DNA of 64,000 bases from Terrabacter sp. Root181 (lineage in GTDB: Bacteria > Actinomycetota > Actinomycetes > Actinomycetales > Dermatophilaceae). Below, piece by piece: positions 63,737 to 64,000 of the stretch. The position numbers and the translations under genes were made by a program. The stretch lies in assembly GCF_001428505.1 (NCBI RefSeq), contig NZ_LMHU01000007.1, positions 186,133-250,132 of the forward strand, given 5' to 3'. How positions within the stretch are numbered: the stretch's first letter is position 1; the number at the start of each line of letters is the position of its first letter. Under the pieces are notes generated by a model that saw only the letters and a list, made by a program, of their open reading frames with translations, ran no database searches and had not been told where the DNA came from.

Positions 63737-64000
63737 GCACCTTCCTCTGGGGCGTCCTGCCCTACCTCTGCGTCGCGAGCCTCGTCGGAGGGACGATCTG
63801 GCGCTACCGCTACGACAAGTTCGGCTGGACGACCCGGTCGTCGCAGCTCTACGAGTCGCGCCTGCTGCGCATCGGCTCGCCGCTCTTCCACTTCGGCATC
63901 CTGCTCGTCTTCGTCGGCCACGTCGGCGGACTCGTCATCCCCGAGTCGTGGACCGAGGCCGTCGGTGTCAGCGAGGGGCTCTACCACTTCAACGCGCTGC
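63733..64000 (+). CDS. narI: Respiratory nitrate reductase, gamma subunit (3' end outside window)
   Basis: Membrane di-haem cytochrome b that oxidises menaquinol. The first 89 or so residues are visible: helix 1 (FLWGVLPYLCVASLVGGTIW), RYRYDKFGWTTRSSQLYESR, helix 2 (GSPLFHFGILLVFVGHVGGL) with two His, of which one is a likely haem ligand, and the start of the next loop. It runs off the right edge. Confidence 0.96.
   Translation, partial: MSTFLWGVLPYLCVASLVGGTIWRYRYDKFGWTTRSSQLYESRLLRIGSPLFHFGILLVFVGHVGGLVIPESWTEAVGVSEGLYHFNAL

Overview
The window is very GC-rich, uses GTG starts freely and packs genes into short overlapping operons. It encodes Actinomycetota signatures: a WhiB-like protein, DUF4191, polyphosphate glucokinase, two type I glutamine synthetases with GlnE, GlnR-type operators and many apparently leaderless promoters. 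This fits a member of the Micrococcales, most likely the Intrasporangiaceae/Dermatophilaceae group. That placement is inferred from gene content; no marker phylogeny was possible.

1-13.6 kb is conserved chromosome around lipoate and central carbon metabolism. It holds the 3' part of lpdA, sucB with two lipoyl domains, a TIGR01777 epimerase, a divergent serine/threonine kinase, a Gfo/Idh/MocA oxidoreductase, lipB, an ABC exporter pair, lipA, a DUF4191 protein, an RDD protein and glnA. LipB and LipA make the lipoyl cofactor that SucB carries and LpdA re-oxidises. glnA is preceded by a textbook tandem GlnR box.

13.63-22.83 kb is a roughly 9.2-kb integrative element inserted at the 3' end of glnA. 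It is bounded by an imperfect 28-bp repeat with an 18-bp identical core. It carries a tyrosine integrase and HTH protein reading left, an excisionase-like protein, and a rightward chain of tiny overlapping genes (zinc fingers, a replication-organizer-like protein, a WhiB-like protein). One gene is frameshifted. The rest is an HNH nuclease, small membrane proteins and an Abi/HEPN-type defence candidate. No capsid, terminase or conjugation gene was seen, so it resembles a phage satellite or a reduced element.

22.8-29.4 kb is an accessory, partly decayed stretch: a 1066-residue membrane protein with a patatin domain, remnants of a multicopper oxidase and probably of an MFS transporter, DUF1810, and a secreted peptidoglycan-related protein. 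29.4-41 kb returns to conserved chromosome: MFS, glnE and glnA2 in one operon, an M6 metalloprotease, panB, map and ppgK.

41-57.3 kb holds an unusual di-haem cytochrome b cluster with no Rieske or cytochrome c neighbour, an ABC exporter, an MBL-fold hydrolase and a Vps62/NPP1-like membrane protein. It also holds an aldo-keto reductase/MerR pair sharing one operator, FUSC and YihY membrane proteins, a canonical Ser/Thr kinase, several small proteins and an 18-bp minisatellite.

57.3-64 kb is the respiratory nitrate reductase operon narGHJI (narI cut by the window end). It is divergent from a SufR-like HTH regulator with conserved cysteines that is a good candidate to control it.
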